This document shows positions 1-6,641 of a stretch of 34,592 nucleotides of DNA, piece by piece. The stretch's first letter is position 1, and each line of letters starts with the position of its first letter. The position numbers and the translations under genes are program-made. The notes beneath the pieces were generated by a model. That model was not told the origin of the DNA, ran no database searches, and saw nothing but the letters and a program-made list of their open reading frames with translations. The stretch is from assembly GCA_964617955.1 (NCBI GenBank), contig CAZTXB010000024.1, positions 1 to 34,592 of the forward strand, in the 5' to 3' direction. This DNA comes from JABWCE01 sp964617955. GTDB taxonomy: Bacteria; Bacteroidota; Bacteroidia; NS11-12g; UBA9320.

Positions 1-154
1 CTTCAGTTTCATAATGTAATTTTGATCGGTTTAAAAAAAAGTTGGTTTTCTCTGTGTGCTTCTAAATGTCACCGATATCTTCCAACTTTTTTGTCGAAAC
101 AAATATATGTTAAATTATTTGAATATCAAACTATTATGAGTGACAAAGTAGAAT
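1..154. other. Left-edge non-coding stretch
   Basis: AT-rich sequence before the first repeat element, with no convincing complete gene. A TAATTTTG match to the Bacteroidota -7 motif lies at 17-24 on the plus strand. An ATG at 136 opens a frame whose first seven codons read MSDKVEL, plausible as a gene start, but the frame then runs straight into the repeat element and stops at 219 after residues encoded by the repeat. It may be the stub of a gene interrupted by the element, or chance. Confidence 0.4.
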
Positions 155-156
155 TA

Positions 157-392
157 GGGCCTGCTGAAAAAGTTCAGTGTGCGTGCAGGACGAGGCGGCA
201 AAGCGCAGATGTACTTTGACGTACTTCAAGCTGCAGCCGCTGAAGTAATGCTTGTGCAATGAACTAACGACCTCATGAAGGCATTCGATGCACGACATTT
301 GGATATTTTACTGATTTTATACTGCATAAAAATAAATAGATGCTAATGTGAAACTAATCATATCAAGCTTTGAAGTGTTTTTCAGCAGGCCC
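157..392 (+). mobile_element. MITE-like non-autonomous element, copy 1 (236 bp)
   Basis: The ends are perfect 15-bp inverted repeats, GGGCCTGCTGAAAAA at 157-171 and its complement at 378-392. Both ends are bounded by TA (155-156 and 393-394), which fits a TA target duplication. There is no transposase and no credible reading frame inside. The left about 100 bp closely match copy 2 at 10866 in the same orientation, and the 13-mer CAATGAACTAACG at 257-269 is identical in both. The right end matches the partial copy 3 at 34544 in the opposite orientation. A hairpin TACTTCA/TGAAGTA sits at 222-228/241-247. A TA target is typical of IS630/Tc1-mariner transposases; that assignment is inference, since no parent element is in the window. 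Confidence 0.8.
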
Positions 393-396
393 TAAA

Positions 397-412
397 TAGG
401 CTTTTCAGCCTA
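397..412 (-). terminator. Weak hairpin downstream of the DUF6580 gene
   Basis: TAGGCT (397-402) and AGCCTA (407-412) form a 6-bp stem with a 4-nt loop, 17 bp past the stop codon of the minus-strand gene ending at 429. The T tract after it on the minus strand is short, so this is a weak terminator candidate. The element end immediately beyond may contribute. Confidence 0.3.
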
Positions 413-428
413 AAAATTTAGAAATGTT

Positions 429-1010
429 TTACGAAGAAATTTTAACAGATTTCAAATTCCTGGAAATCAGATAGGCTATTCCGAAATAGGCTCCAAAAAA
501 AAGACCGTTAAAAAATATATCGCCGACCAAACCATTTAGAAAAAAATTGGAGAGAGGGTCGCCTTTGTAAAACACAAGGCCGGCCAAATAAGATCGTCCC
601 AAACCGTATAAATTCTTTGCGTAGGGCAGTTGAAGCCAGGATCCAAAATTGGTGATTAAGAAAAATGACAAGGAGGATAGGATCGAAGCACTTGCAATGC
701 GACCCGCCGATATACGGTTTTTTACCGAGCGTCCGATAAACCATGTCAAACCAAAGGCGGCATAGACATATATAAAATAGCCATCGGCAAAATAATCTGA
801 GTACATCTGACCAGTCATCGACAAAATAAGATCACCTGCTAAAAGGGAGGCAAATGGAATCATGATGGAAACCAACTTTCGACTGGCTATTGCTCCGCAA
901 AACAAGGCCAGGGCACCAATGGCTGAAAAATTTGGGATGCTTATAAATAAGCGACTGAAAACCGCTAATACGATAATACAAAAAATGAGAAGGCTGTTTT
1001 TATTGTTCAT
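429..1010 (-). CDS. DUF6580-like multi-pass membrane protein
   Basis: A protein of about 193 residues made largely of hydrophobic helices. The N-terminal stretch IPNFSAIGALALF resembles the signature of the DUF6580 family of putative transport proteins, distantly like S components of ECF vitamin transporters. The substrate is not known and cannot be read from the sequence. I chose the ATG at 1010 rather than the in-frame ATG at 1025 because a perfect -7 motif, TATATTTG, covers 1030-1023 and would overlap the earlier start. It lies 72 bp downstream of the bifunctional nuclease gene on the same strand, probably as its own unit. Its 3' end is followed by a weak hairpin and then by MITE-like copy 1. 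Confidence 0.7.
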   Translation of the reverse strand: MNNKNSLLIFCIIVLAVFSRLFISIPNFSAIGALALFCGAIASRKLVSIMIPFASLLAGDLILSMTGQMYSDYFADGYFIYVYAAFGLTWFIGRSVKNRISAGRIASASILSSLSFFLITNFGSWLQLPYAKNLYGLGRSYLAGLVFYKGDPLSNFFLNGLVGDIFFNGLFFGAYFGIAYLISRNLKSVKISS

Positions 1011-1022
1011 GGTAATTTGATG

Positions 1023-1030
1023 CAAATATA
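1023..1030 (-). promoter_or_regulatory. -7 promoter element TATATTTG
   Basis: Exact match to the Bacteroidota -7 consensus TAnnTTTG on the minus strand, with 12 nt between its last base and the ATG at 1010. No clear -33 element is seen. It decides the start choice for the membrane protein. Confidence 0.55.
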
Positions 1031-1082
1031 GAAGTTCAAATGAATTGATAGGGCGAAAATAAATTTTTATCGACTGTTGGCA

Positions 1083-1685
1083 TTAACTCATGGTGCGTTT
1101 GGTTATCTCGTCCCGGAGTATGGCCGCTTTGTCGTAATCTTCATCGGTCAAGGCATCATTCAACATCTCCTCTAACTCATTCAACGACAAATGGTTATAA
1201 TTGTCCTTAATGGGTCGGGCTACCGTCGGAGGGACATCGTCATTCGGTCGGGCCGGGGCGTCAAGATCCTCATCATCAATGACGATGCCTGCGTTGTCAA
1301 TAATGGATTTTTTAATGTAAATCGGACTTTTGAATCGAAGCGCAAGGCTTATGGCATCTGAAGTTCTGGCATCGATGACTATGGGGCTGCCATTCATCTC
1401 GAATATGAGTTGTGAATAAAAAATGCCTTCACTCAAATCATTGATAAATACTTCTTTGAGGTGAATTTGAAAAGCCTGAGCAAAGCTTTTAAACAAGTCG
1501 TGAGTCATGGGTCTCGAAGGTTTGAGTCCTTCCATTTCAAAAGCAATCGTTTGTGCTTCGTAGTTGCCTATGACAATTGGGAGCTTTACTTTGCTTCCCT
1601 TTTCCGACATAATAAGCGTGTATGACCCGCCCTGTGTTTGGCCGGATGTTAAACCAACGACCTCTATTAATACCTTATTTGCCAT
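1083..1685 (-). CDS. Bifunctional nuclease family protein (DUF151) with UVR motif
   Basis: A 200-residue protein. Residues about 1-135 form a bifunctional nuclease (BFN/DUF151) domain, recognisable by DARTSDAISLALR near residue 105. Residues about 163-198 form a UvrB/UvrC-type UVR motif (LEEMLNDALTDEDYDKAAIL), a helical hairpin used for protein contacts in nucleotide excision repair. DUF151 proteins have been reported with DNase and RNase activity in plants, but the bacterial role is unsettled. Its ATG shares one base with the stop of etfA (TAATG), so translation is probably coupled. The etfB-etfA-bfn order recurs in Bacteroidota, although a functional link to electron transfer is not obvious. 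Confidence 0.9.
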   Translation of the reverse strand: MANKVLIEVVGLTSGQTQGGSYTLIMSEKGSKVKLPIVIGNYEAQTIAFEMEGLKPSRPMTHDLFKSFAQAFQIHLKEVFINDLSEGIFYSQLIFEMNGSPIVIDARTSDAISLALRFKSPIYIKKSIIDNAGIVIDDEDLDAPARPNDDVPPTVARPIKDNYNHLSLNELEEMLNDALTDEDYDKAAILRDEITKRTMS

Positions 1686-2647
1686 TAGTTCTGTTTAAGC
1701 TGTCGCGCCCTTTCAATCAATTTTGGCAACACCTCGAAGGCATCGCCTACTATACCATAATCGGCAGCTTTAAAAAACGGTGCTTCCGCATCCTTGTTGA
1801 TCACACAAATCACTTTGCTTGAACTCACCCCTGCAAGATGCTGTATGGCACCTGAAATGCCCACAGCTATATATAAATTTGGTTTGATGGTAATACCGGT
1901 TTGCCCAACATGCTCTTCATGAGGGCGCCAGTCCATATCGGCAACCGGTTTCGAACAGGCTGTTGCAGCCCCCAAGAGTGCAGCGAGTTCTTCAACCATG
2001 CCCCAATTCTCTGGTCCCTTTAAGCCTCTTCCTGCGGATACCACAATTTCGGCTTCGGTTAAAGGAATTTTGCCCGATGCTTTATTGGAGTTCAGTGTCT
2101 TAGTTTGTATTTGATCATCTCCAATTTCAACCGATTGATTCTCCACCACAGGATTCACAGAATACGCGTTTAGCTGATAAGAATTAGGAACCAAACAAAA
2201 TACTTTTATAGGAGAATTTAAGTGAACACTCACACTCGCTTTATTCGAAAAAGCCGATTTTTTTACATTGAAATTGGCATCAGGAAGACTAATGACTCCT
2301 GAAACAATACCGGCTTTAAGTCGGGCTGCAATTCGGGGGGCAATAGATTTGCCGTTGTAGGTTCCTGAAATTACGATCACGCTTGCATTCAACTCCCCGG
2401 CAATTTTTGCCATGGCAATGGCATAGCCCTGGGGTGAAAAATGATCGAGATTTTTTGAGTTAAGACAAATAATTTTATCGGCGCCATATTTGCCAAGCTC
2501 GGATAAATTCGGAGCCGTATTTCCCATGCAAATGGCTACGACGTCCCATGCATGTGAGGCGGCTAAAGCTTTAGCATATGACAAGGCTTCGTAGGTTGAT
2601 TTTTTGAAAACTCCCTGGTCGTGTTCTGCAAAAACGAGTATCGACAT
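1685..2647 (-). CDS. etfA: Electron transfer flavoprotein subunit alpha
   Basis: A 320-residue EtfA/FixB protein. It forms a heterodimer with EtfB, carries FAD, and passes electrons from acyl-CoA and other dehydrogenases to the quinone pool. The C-terminal FAD domain is clear: VSAGRGLKGPENW near residue 205, then GISGAIQHLAGVSSSKVICV near 263 and NKDAEAPFFKAADYGIVGD near 284, matching the family signature. Length is normal. It starts 8 bp after etfB and overlaps bfn by one base, so all three should be co-transcribed from the promoter in front of etfB. No etfD/ETF-QO gene is in the window. Confidence 0.96.
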   Translation of the reverse strand: MSILVFAEHDQGVFKKSTYEALSYAKALAASHAWDVVAICMGNTAPNLSELGKYGADKIICLNSKNLDHFSPQGYAIAMAKIAGELNASVIVISGTYNGKSIAPRIAARLKAGIVSGVISLPDANFNVKKSAFSNKASVSVHLNSPIKVFCLVPNSYQLNAYSVNPVVENQSVEIGDDQIQTKTLNSNKASGKIPLTEAEIVVSAGRGLKGPENWGMVEELAALLGAATACSKPVADMDWRPHEEHVGQTGITIKPNLYIAVGISGAIQHLAGVSSSKVICVINKDAEAPFFKAADYGIVGDAFEVLPKLIERARQLKQN

Positions 2648-2655
2648 GTATCTGT

Positions 2656-3393
2656 TTAAATTAGTTTTTTTTCTGTTCTGAGTAAGTCCATTAATTCACC
2701 GGCATTATTGGCATCAATTAATTTAACCCCACTTTTTTGCGGAGGCAATTCATAGGCAATATAGTGAGAGAAATCGTTTTCGTCCACCGCTGCTTTTACC
2801 AGAAGTTCTTTGGTGCGTGCAGCCATGATGCCGCGCATATTCGGAATTCTTGGCTCGCATAAATCCTTTTGAGCGCTGATAACCACAGGCAAATTGCTTT
2901 CCACCTCTTCCCGTCCGCCATCAATGTCTCTCCAGGCGATAACTTTTCCATTGGATACTTCAAGTTTCATGACCACATTGATGGATGGCAGGTCTAAGAG
3001 CTCGGCCAGAATCCCACAAACAAGTCCCCCGTTATAATCAATCGACTCCCTTCCGGTCAGTATGAGATCATAATTATTTTCTTTTGCAATGGCTGCAATT
3101 TGGGTCGCAACATAAAATGCATCTTTTGGAGTGGCATCAATGCGGATGGCATTATTGGCGCCAATGGCCAACGCCTTCCTAATACTGGGTTCTGTATCGC
3201 TAAGCCCCACATTCACAACTGTTACAGTCCCATTTGTGGCTTCAGCAATATCCAAAGCCTTGGTAATGGCCAGCTCATCGTAAGGGTTAATGATGTATTG
3301 CACCCCTTCATTGTTAAATAAAGTGTTGTTATCTTTAAAGGTAATTTTTGAGGTTGTATCGGGAACAACGCTCATGCATACTAATATTCGCAT
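2656..3393 (-). CDS. etfB: Electron transfer flavoprotein subunit beta
   Basis: A 245-residue EtfB/FixA protein, partner of EtfA. The start CMSVVPDTTSKITF and the segment DLILTGRESIDYNGGLV followed by AELLDLPSINVV are typical of the family, which adopts an adenine nucleotide alpha hydrolase-like fold and binds AMP. It is the first gene of the etfB-etfA-bfn operon. A perfect -7 motif TACTTTTG at 3418-3411 lies 17 nt before the ATG and abuts the divergent promoter of the TPR gene. Confidence 0.96.
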   Translation of the reverse strand: MRILVCMSVVPDTTSKITFKDNNTLFNNEGVQYIINPYDELAITKALDIAEATNGTVTVVNVGLSDTEPSIRKALAIGANNAIRIDATPKDAFYVATQIAAIAKENNYDLILTGRESIDYNGGLVCGILAELLDLPSINVVMKLEVSNGKVIAWRDIDGGREEVESNLPVVISAQKDLCEPRIPNMRGIMAARTKELLVKAAVDENDFSHYIAYELPPQKSGVKLIDANNAGELMDLLRTEKKLI

Positions 3394-3402
3394 AAAATTA
3401 AA

Positions 3403-3410
3403 TAGGTTTG
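3403..3410 (+). promoter_or_regulatory. -7 promoter element TAGGTTTG
   Basis: Exact TAnnTTTG on the plus strand, 29 nt before the TTG start of the TPR gene. It touches the minus-strand -7 element at 3411-3418, so the two divergent promoters sit back to back with no bases between them. Confidence 0.5.
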
Positions 3411-3418
3411 CAAAAGTA
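3411..3418 (-). promoter_or_regulatory. -7 promoter element TACTTTTG of the etf operon
   Basis: Exact TAnnTTTG on the minus strand, 17 nt before the etfB ATG. It is immediately adjacent to the plus-strand element at 3403-3410. Confidence 0.55.
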
Positions 3419-3439
3419 CAAAACCCGCACTGAAAATAA

Positions 3440-3766
3440 TTGGAAAATTCACGAATCGAACAAATTAAGGCATTCCTCAGTCAAACCCCTAACGACGCCT
3501 TTCTAAATTATGCCTTAGCTATAGAATACTTAGGTCAGCAAAAGGAGGAAGGGGCAAAGGAAATTTTTGAAAAATTAATCCATCACCATCCCAATTATAC
3601 AGCCACCTATTACCAACTTGGCAAGCTTTACTTAAAAGAAGGGGAGCGGCTCAAAGCGCAGCAAATTCTTGAATCAGGCCTGCAAATTGCTGTTCAGGCC
3701 AAAGAAATACACACCGCTGCAGAACTCCGCACTGCCCTAAATGAAATACTCTATGACGAAGATTGA
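3440..3766 (+). CDS. Small TPR-repeat protein
   Basis: A 108-residue soluble protein with about two tetratricopeptide repeats: NDAFLNYALAIEYLGQQKEE near residue 18 and YTATYYQLGKLYLKEGERLK near residue 54. TPRs are protein-binding scaffolds, and nothing here shows the partner. The start must be the TTG at 3440: a stop codon lies at 3431 in frame and the protein has no internal methionine. A -7 motif lies 29 nt upstream. Its 3' end overlaps the following thioesterase gene by 14 nt, so the two are probably one transcript. Confidence 0.85.
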   Translation: MENSRIEQIKAFLSQTPNDAFLNYALAIEYLGQQKEEGAKEIFEKLIHHHPNYTATYYQLGKLYLKEGERLKAQQILESGLQIAVQAKEIHTAAELRTALNEILYDED

Positions 3767-4223
3767 AGAAATATTAAAAAGAAATTATGTGGTATCCAAT
3801 CCCGAATACCGAACCGCACTGACCAAAGCACTGGAGCGGCAATTTTTTATGAAGCATATCGGATTTGAACTTACCCGTATTGAAGCAGGTTATGTGGAAG
3901 GCTCTTTGCAAATTGAAGAGCGGCACCTTCAACAACATGGTTTTTTGCATGGCGGCCTCATGGCTACTTGCCTGGATGTGGTGATGGGTTTTTCGGCCTT
4001 TACGCTGCTGCCAACGGGTAAAGGAGTGGTAACGGCCGATATGAATATCAATTTTTACAATCCCGGCTTAGGAACCACGCTTTTGGCTAAAGGATGGGTA
4101 GATAAACCCGGGTCGCGCTTGCATTTTTGTGAAGGTGAAATTCTGGTATTTGACAAGAATGGCCAAGCCGTCGTTACCAACAAAGCCAAATCCATCATGT
4201 GTGTGATCGATTTACCAAAATAG
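3753..4223 (+). CDS. PaaI-family hotdog thioesterase
   Basis: A 156-residue single-hotdog acyl-CoA thioesterase of the PaaI type. The key stretch is LHGGLMATCLDVVMGFSAF (near residue 70), with the HGG motif and an acidic residue in the following helix, then GKGVVTADMNINFYNPGLG, which forms the central strand. These enzymes hydrolyse aryl- or acyl-CoA thioesters in the cytosol; the substrate cannot be told. Two in-frame ATGs are possible, 3741 and 3753. I give the second because it shortens the overlap with the TPR gene to 14 nt; the first would add four residues. A strong bidirectional terminator follows at 4339-4357. Confidence 0.88.
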   Translation: MTKIEEILKRNYVVSNPEYRTALTKALERQFFMKHIGFELTRIEAGYVEGSLQIEERHLQQHGFLHGGLMATCLDVVMGFSAFTLLPTGKGVVTADMNINFYNPGLGTTLLAKGWVDKPGSRLHFCEGEILVFDKNGQAVVTNKAKSIMCVIDLPK

Positions 4224-4338
4224 CTCAGCCAAGCAAGGGTGAGCCACAGTTGAGCTATTGAGCTTGTTTGAACACCTTACCTCTGGCTAACCTGTGCCAG
4301 GATATACCAAGCAGCAAATTGTGATATGCAAAAAAAAA

Positions 4339-4357
4339 GGCTCTGAATTTCAGAGCC
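4339..4357. terminator. Bidirectional intrinsic terminator
   Basis: GGCTCTG and CAGAGCC form a perfect 7-bp stem with a 5-nt loop, preceded by an eight-A run and followed by six T, so it works on both strands. It lies between the convergent thioesterase (plus) and T9SS cargo (minus) genes. Confidence 0.85.
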
Positions 4358-4383
4358 TTTTTTAATATTACATTTTTTGTAGC

Positions 4384-5703
4384 TTAATAACCTACCGTAA
4401 ATTTCTTTGAAGATTTAAATCCACCGGCCTGGATGGTGTAAAAATAAACACCGGAAGCCATATTTGAAGTGTTGAATGACATAACATTCAATCCTGATTT
4501 TAGCTTGCCACTTTCAACTGTTCTTAAAGTATTTCCCAAAATATCAGAAACGGTCAAGGTAGCGCTCTCCGAATTGCCAAGAGTAAATTCAACATAAACA
4601 TCTGAGCCTGGTCGGGCCGGATTTGGACTGATTTTACCTAAGCCATAGCCGTACTGATTCACATCTTTGGTACTTAGGTTTGGAGTACAAAGGTGGAATG
4701 CTGAGTACATGTATCTGGCAGAAAAATAGGCATTACCTGCGATGTAATTAGCCCAACCGTTCACATTTCCGCCATACAACTGCCTGTTAACAGTGAAGTA
4801 AGCATTGTTGCGGTAAATTTCCTGGTTCACCTGACTGGATTGATTTTCATTGATTAAAAGTGAAAAACCGGCATAGTTCATGGTGTTGGTAATGGTCGCT
4901 CCATTTCTTGCTTCGAAGGTATCGCCCGGTTGATTTTGAACCATTTGCTTGAAGAAAATATTAAAGGCCACCTGGTTATTGTCATCCAATGCTGCAGCCT
5001 GAGCTACCGATTCAGGGATAGCTACAAGCATTCCCTTTGATCTCCAACCTGTAGCTCCGAGTGTAGTTGAATCCATATCGGTTAAAGGTATCTTTTCGGT
5101 ATAAGTAGCGCTTGGAGCTCCACCTAATGCGCGGCTGAAACTCTTTGGCATTCCGTATTTTTCAACCGGAGCAGTTCCAAAAGTGGCATAGCGCATGTTG
5201 TTGGGATTGTGGAATTGAAAGATAAGAGTATCTACCACTTTAACGGTGTTTCCGTTGATCACCGTATTGTCTTTTCTTCTCACATAAAGGTATCTGAAGA
5301 AAACTGAATCGACTTTGTAAGGATTGTATTTAGATAAACTCTCGCCATCTGTAACAAATGAAAAGTTTTCATCTTTTGGATCAAAACAAACGCCTGATAA
5401 GTGCCAGCCGTTGTAGTAGGAAGAACCATCAGCCGAAATCATTTTAGCGGTAGAATCGGTGGTTAGGAAATTGACATATCCGGTTAACTGTGGACCTGTT
5501 GCTTCGATAGCATCAGTTGGGATATACCAACCACAGTAACTTGCTTTTTTAAACATTCTTGATTTAACCCCGCTGGTGATTGCATCATTATTTTCTGCAG
5601 AGGGGTGTTTGTCGTTGCTGTAAACTTTGCCTTGAGCACTCGCATTTATAACCATAAAACTGAATACAGTTAAAAATAGAATTTGTGTAATTTTCTTTGT
5701 CAT
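4384..5703 (-). CDS. T9SS type A sorting domain-containing secreted protein
   Basis: A 439-residue exported protein. It begins with a Sec signal peptide (hydrophobic core ILFLTVFSFMVI, likely cleavage after ASAQ near residue 24) and ends with a Por-secretion C-terminal sorting domain from about residue 355. Visible CTD features are ISPNPARPGSDVYVEF, the VSDILGNTLRTVE strand and SGVYFYTIQAGGFKSSKKF at the end. The middle region (about 25-350) matches no family I recognise; it is rich in Asn, Ser, Thr and aromatic residues, like other surface-exposed Bacteroidota proteins. Such cargo crosses the outer membrane by the type IX system and is anchored or released. A LytTR-like direct repeat lies about 65-95 bp upstream of the ATG. 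Confidence 0.88.
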   Translation of the reverse strand: MTKKITQILFLTVFSFMVINASAQGKVYSNDKHPSAENNDAITSGVKSRMFKKASYCGWYIPTDAIEATGPQLTGYVNFLTTDSTAKMISADGSSYYNGWHLSGVCFDPKDENFSFVTDGESLSKYNPYKVDSVFFRYLYVRRKDNTVINGNTVKVVDTLIFQFHNPNNMRYATFGTAPVEKYGMPKSFSRALGGAPSATYTEKIPLTDMDSTTLGATGWRSKGMLVAIPESVAQAAALDDNNQVAFNIFFKQMVQNQPGDTFEARNGATITNTMNYAGFSLLINENQSSQVNQEIYRNNAYFTVNRQLYGGNVNGWANYIAGNAYFSARYMYSAFHLCTPNLSTKDVNQYGYGLGKISPNPARPGSDVYVEFTLGNSESATLTVSDILGNTLRTVESGKLKSGLNVMSFNTSNMASGVYFYTIQAGGFKSSKKFTVGY

Positions 5704-5767
5704 GTTAATTGTATATATTTTAATGCAATATTAGATATTAATTTTTATTTTTCATATTATTTAGATG

Positions 5768-5798
5768 ACCGTTGGTAAACCTAATGTAAGTCGTTGGT
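5768..5798 (+). promoter_or_regulatory. Putative LytTR-type operator (two direct repeats)
   Basis: The ten bases CGTTGGTAAA occur twice, at 5770-5779 and 5792-5801, exactly 22 bp apart. Read as 9-mers, 5768-5776 (ACCGTTGGT) is a full match to the LytTR regulator half-site [TA][AC][CA]GTTN[AG][TG]. The second (5790-5798) matches seven of nine positions, and the spacer is 13 bp, as expected for LytTR sites. The repeats lie upstream of the minus-strand T9SS gene, so regulation of that gene is the natural guess. The half-sites point away from it, which weakens the case. Confidence 0.4.
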
Positions 5799-5818
5799 AA
5801 AAAGAAATGTCCCTTGGT

Positions 5819-6526
5819 TTAAACGATATCACCCAAAAAAGGCCGAAGCAGAATTTCTTCAATGTTCATGGTTGGGGGAGTGCGGTAAAAATAATAAACG
5901 AGTGCGGCCACGTCATCGGGGTTCATGAACCTTTCCTCAGGCAAACCCGAGCCTTCCCAGCTTGCAGTGTTGGTGGCTCCGGGCAGTACCGAGCTGACCC
6001 TGATGTTGTGATTTTTCATTTCTTCTCTCAACACCTTAGAAAAGCCCAGCATGCCAAATTTACTGATGCAATAAGAACCGCCATTGGTATAGGCCGTTAT
6101 GCTCGCACTGCTACAAAAATTAAAAATGTAACCTTTCTTGGCCTCAATCATCGAAGGAAGAACCATTCGTGTGAGGTGATAAGCCGAAGCAAGGTTCACA
6201 TTGATCTGATATTCAAAAATGCCGTCCTTTTCCTCCGAGAGAGAACCCGGCAAAAAAATACCTGCGCTGTTGATGAGTGCATCGGGAGTTCCAAGATTTT
6301 CAACCGCAAACTTTCCAAAGCTTTGAATTTCTGACTTCACTGAAACATCACATGATTTAATGTGCACCTTCACTTTAGGAGCAAGCTTCCTGAGTTCATC
6401 CTTGAGCTGGTTCAGATCGCTTTCAGATCGCGAACAGGTGGCGATATCAAAACCCTCGGAGGCAAATTTGTGTACCAAACTTCTTCCTATACCTTTGGTT
6501 CCTCCAGTAATTATTATACCCGACAT
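5819..6526 (-). CDS. SDR family NAD(P)-dependent oxidoreductase
   Basis: A 235-residue classical short-chain dehydrogenase/reductase. The Rossmann cofactor loop is TGGTKGIG (residues 7-14), NSAG is at 86-89, the catalytic Ser is about 140 (FCSSAS), and the Tyr/Lys pair is Y152/K156 (SYCISKFG). The C-terminal LLRPFLGDIV is common in beta-ketoacyl or sepiapterin reductase-like SDRs. The substrate is undetermined. A perfect -7 motif lies only 7 nt before the ATG. It is transcribed towards the T9SS gene but separated from it by 115 bp containing the LytTR-like repeat. Confidence 0.92.
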   Translation of the reverse strand: MSGIIITGGTKGIGRSLVHKFASEGFDIATCSRSESDLNQLKDELRKLAPKVKVHIKSCDVSVKSEIQSFGKFAVENLGTPDALINSAGIFLPGSLSEEKDGIFEYQINVNLASAYHLTRMVLPSMIEAKKGYIFNFCSSASITAYTNGGSYCISKFGMLGFSKVLREEMKNHNIRVSSVLPGATNTASWEGSGLPEERFMNPDDVAALVYYFYRTPPTMNIEEILLRPFLGDIV

Positions 6527-6533
6527 TGAATTT

Positions 6534-6541
6534 CAAAATTA
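6534..6541 (-). promoter_or_regulatory. -7 promoter element TAATTTTG
   Basis: Exact TAnnTTTG on the minus strand with 7 nt to the ATG of the SDR gene. This predicts a transcript with almost no 5' leader. Confidence 0.5.
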
Positions 6542-6622
6542 CAATTTCCATCGCTTCTTTTTAGCTGAAAAAGTTTTAAGACACAATTCTCGCAAGGAGC
6601 TCTCTTAAAAATTAAAATTAGC

Positions 6623-6630
6623 TAATATTG
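6623..6630 (+). promoter_or_regulatory. Variant -7 element TAATATTG before mlaE-like gene
   Basis: One mismatch from TAnnTTTG, 11 nt before the ATG at 6642. The same variant TAATATTG also occurs on the minus strand upstream of the T9SS cargo gene at 4384-5703. Confidence 0.35.
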
Positions 6631-6641
6631 CAAATCAGATT

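Noticed and set aside
22..219. 65-residue frame at the left edge starting with TTG
   Set aside because: Composition is not protein-like before residue 39 and its last third is encoded by the repeat element; only the ATG at 136 is kept as a weak gene-stub idea.
157..392. A protein or transposase gene inside the repeat elements
   Set aside because: No frame longer than a few dozen codons is shared between copies, and conservation looks structural rather than codon-like.
4221..4257. TAGCTCA/TGAGCTA inverted repeat after the thioesterase gene
   Set aside because: A 7-bp stem with a 23-nt loop and no T tract; the strong hairpin at 4339 is the more likely terminator.
5807..6334. 175-residue plus-strand frame opposite the SDR gene
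   Set aside because: It lies antisense within a gene whose catalytic motifs are all intact; it is a shadow of that gene.
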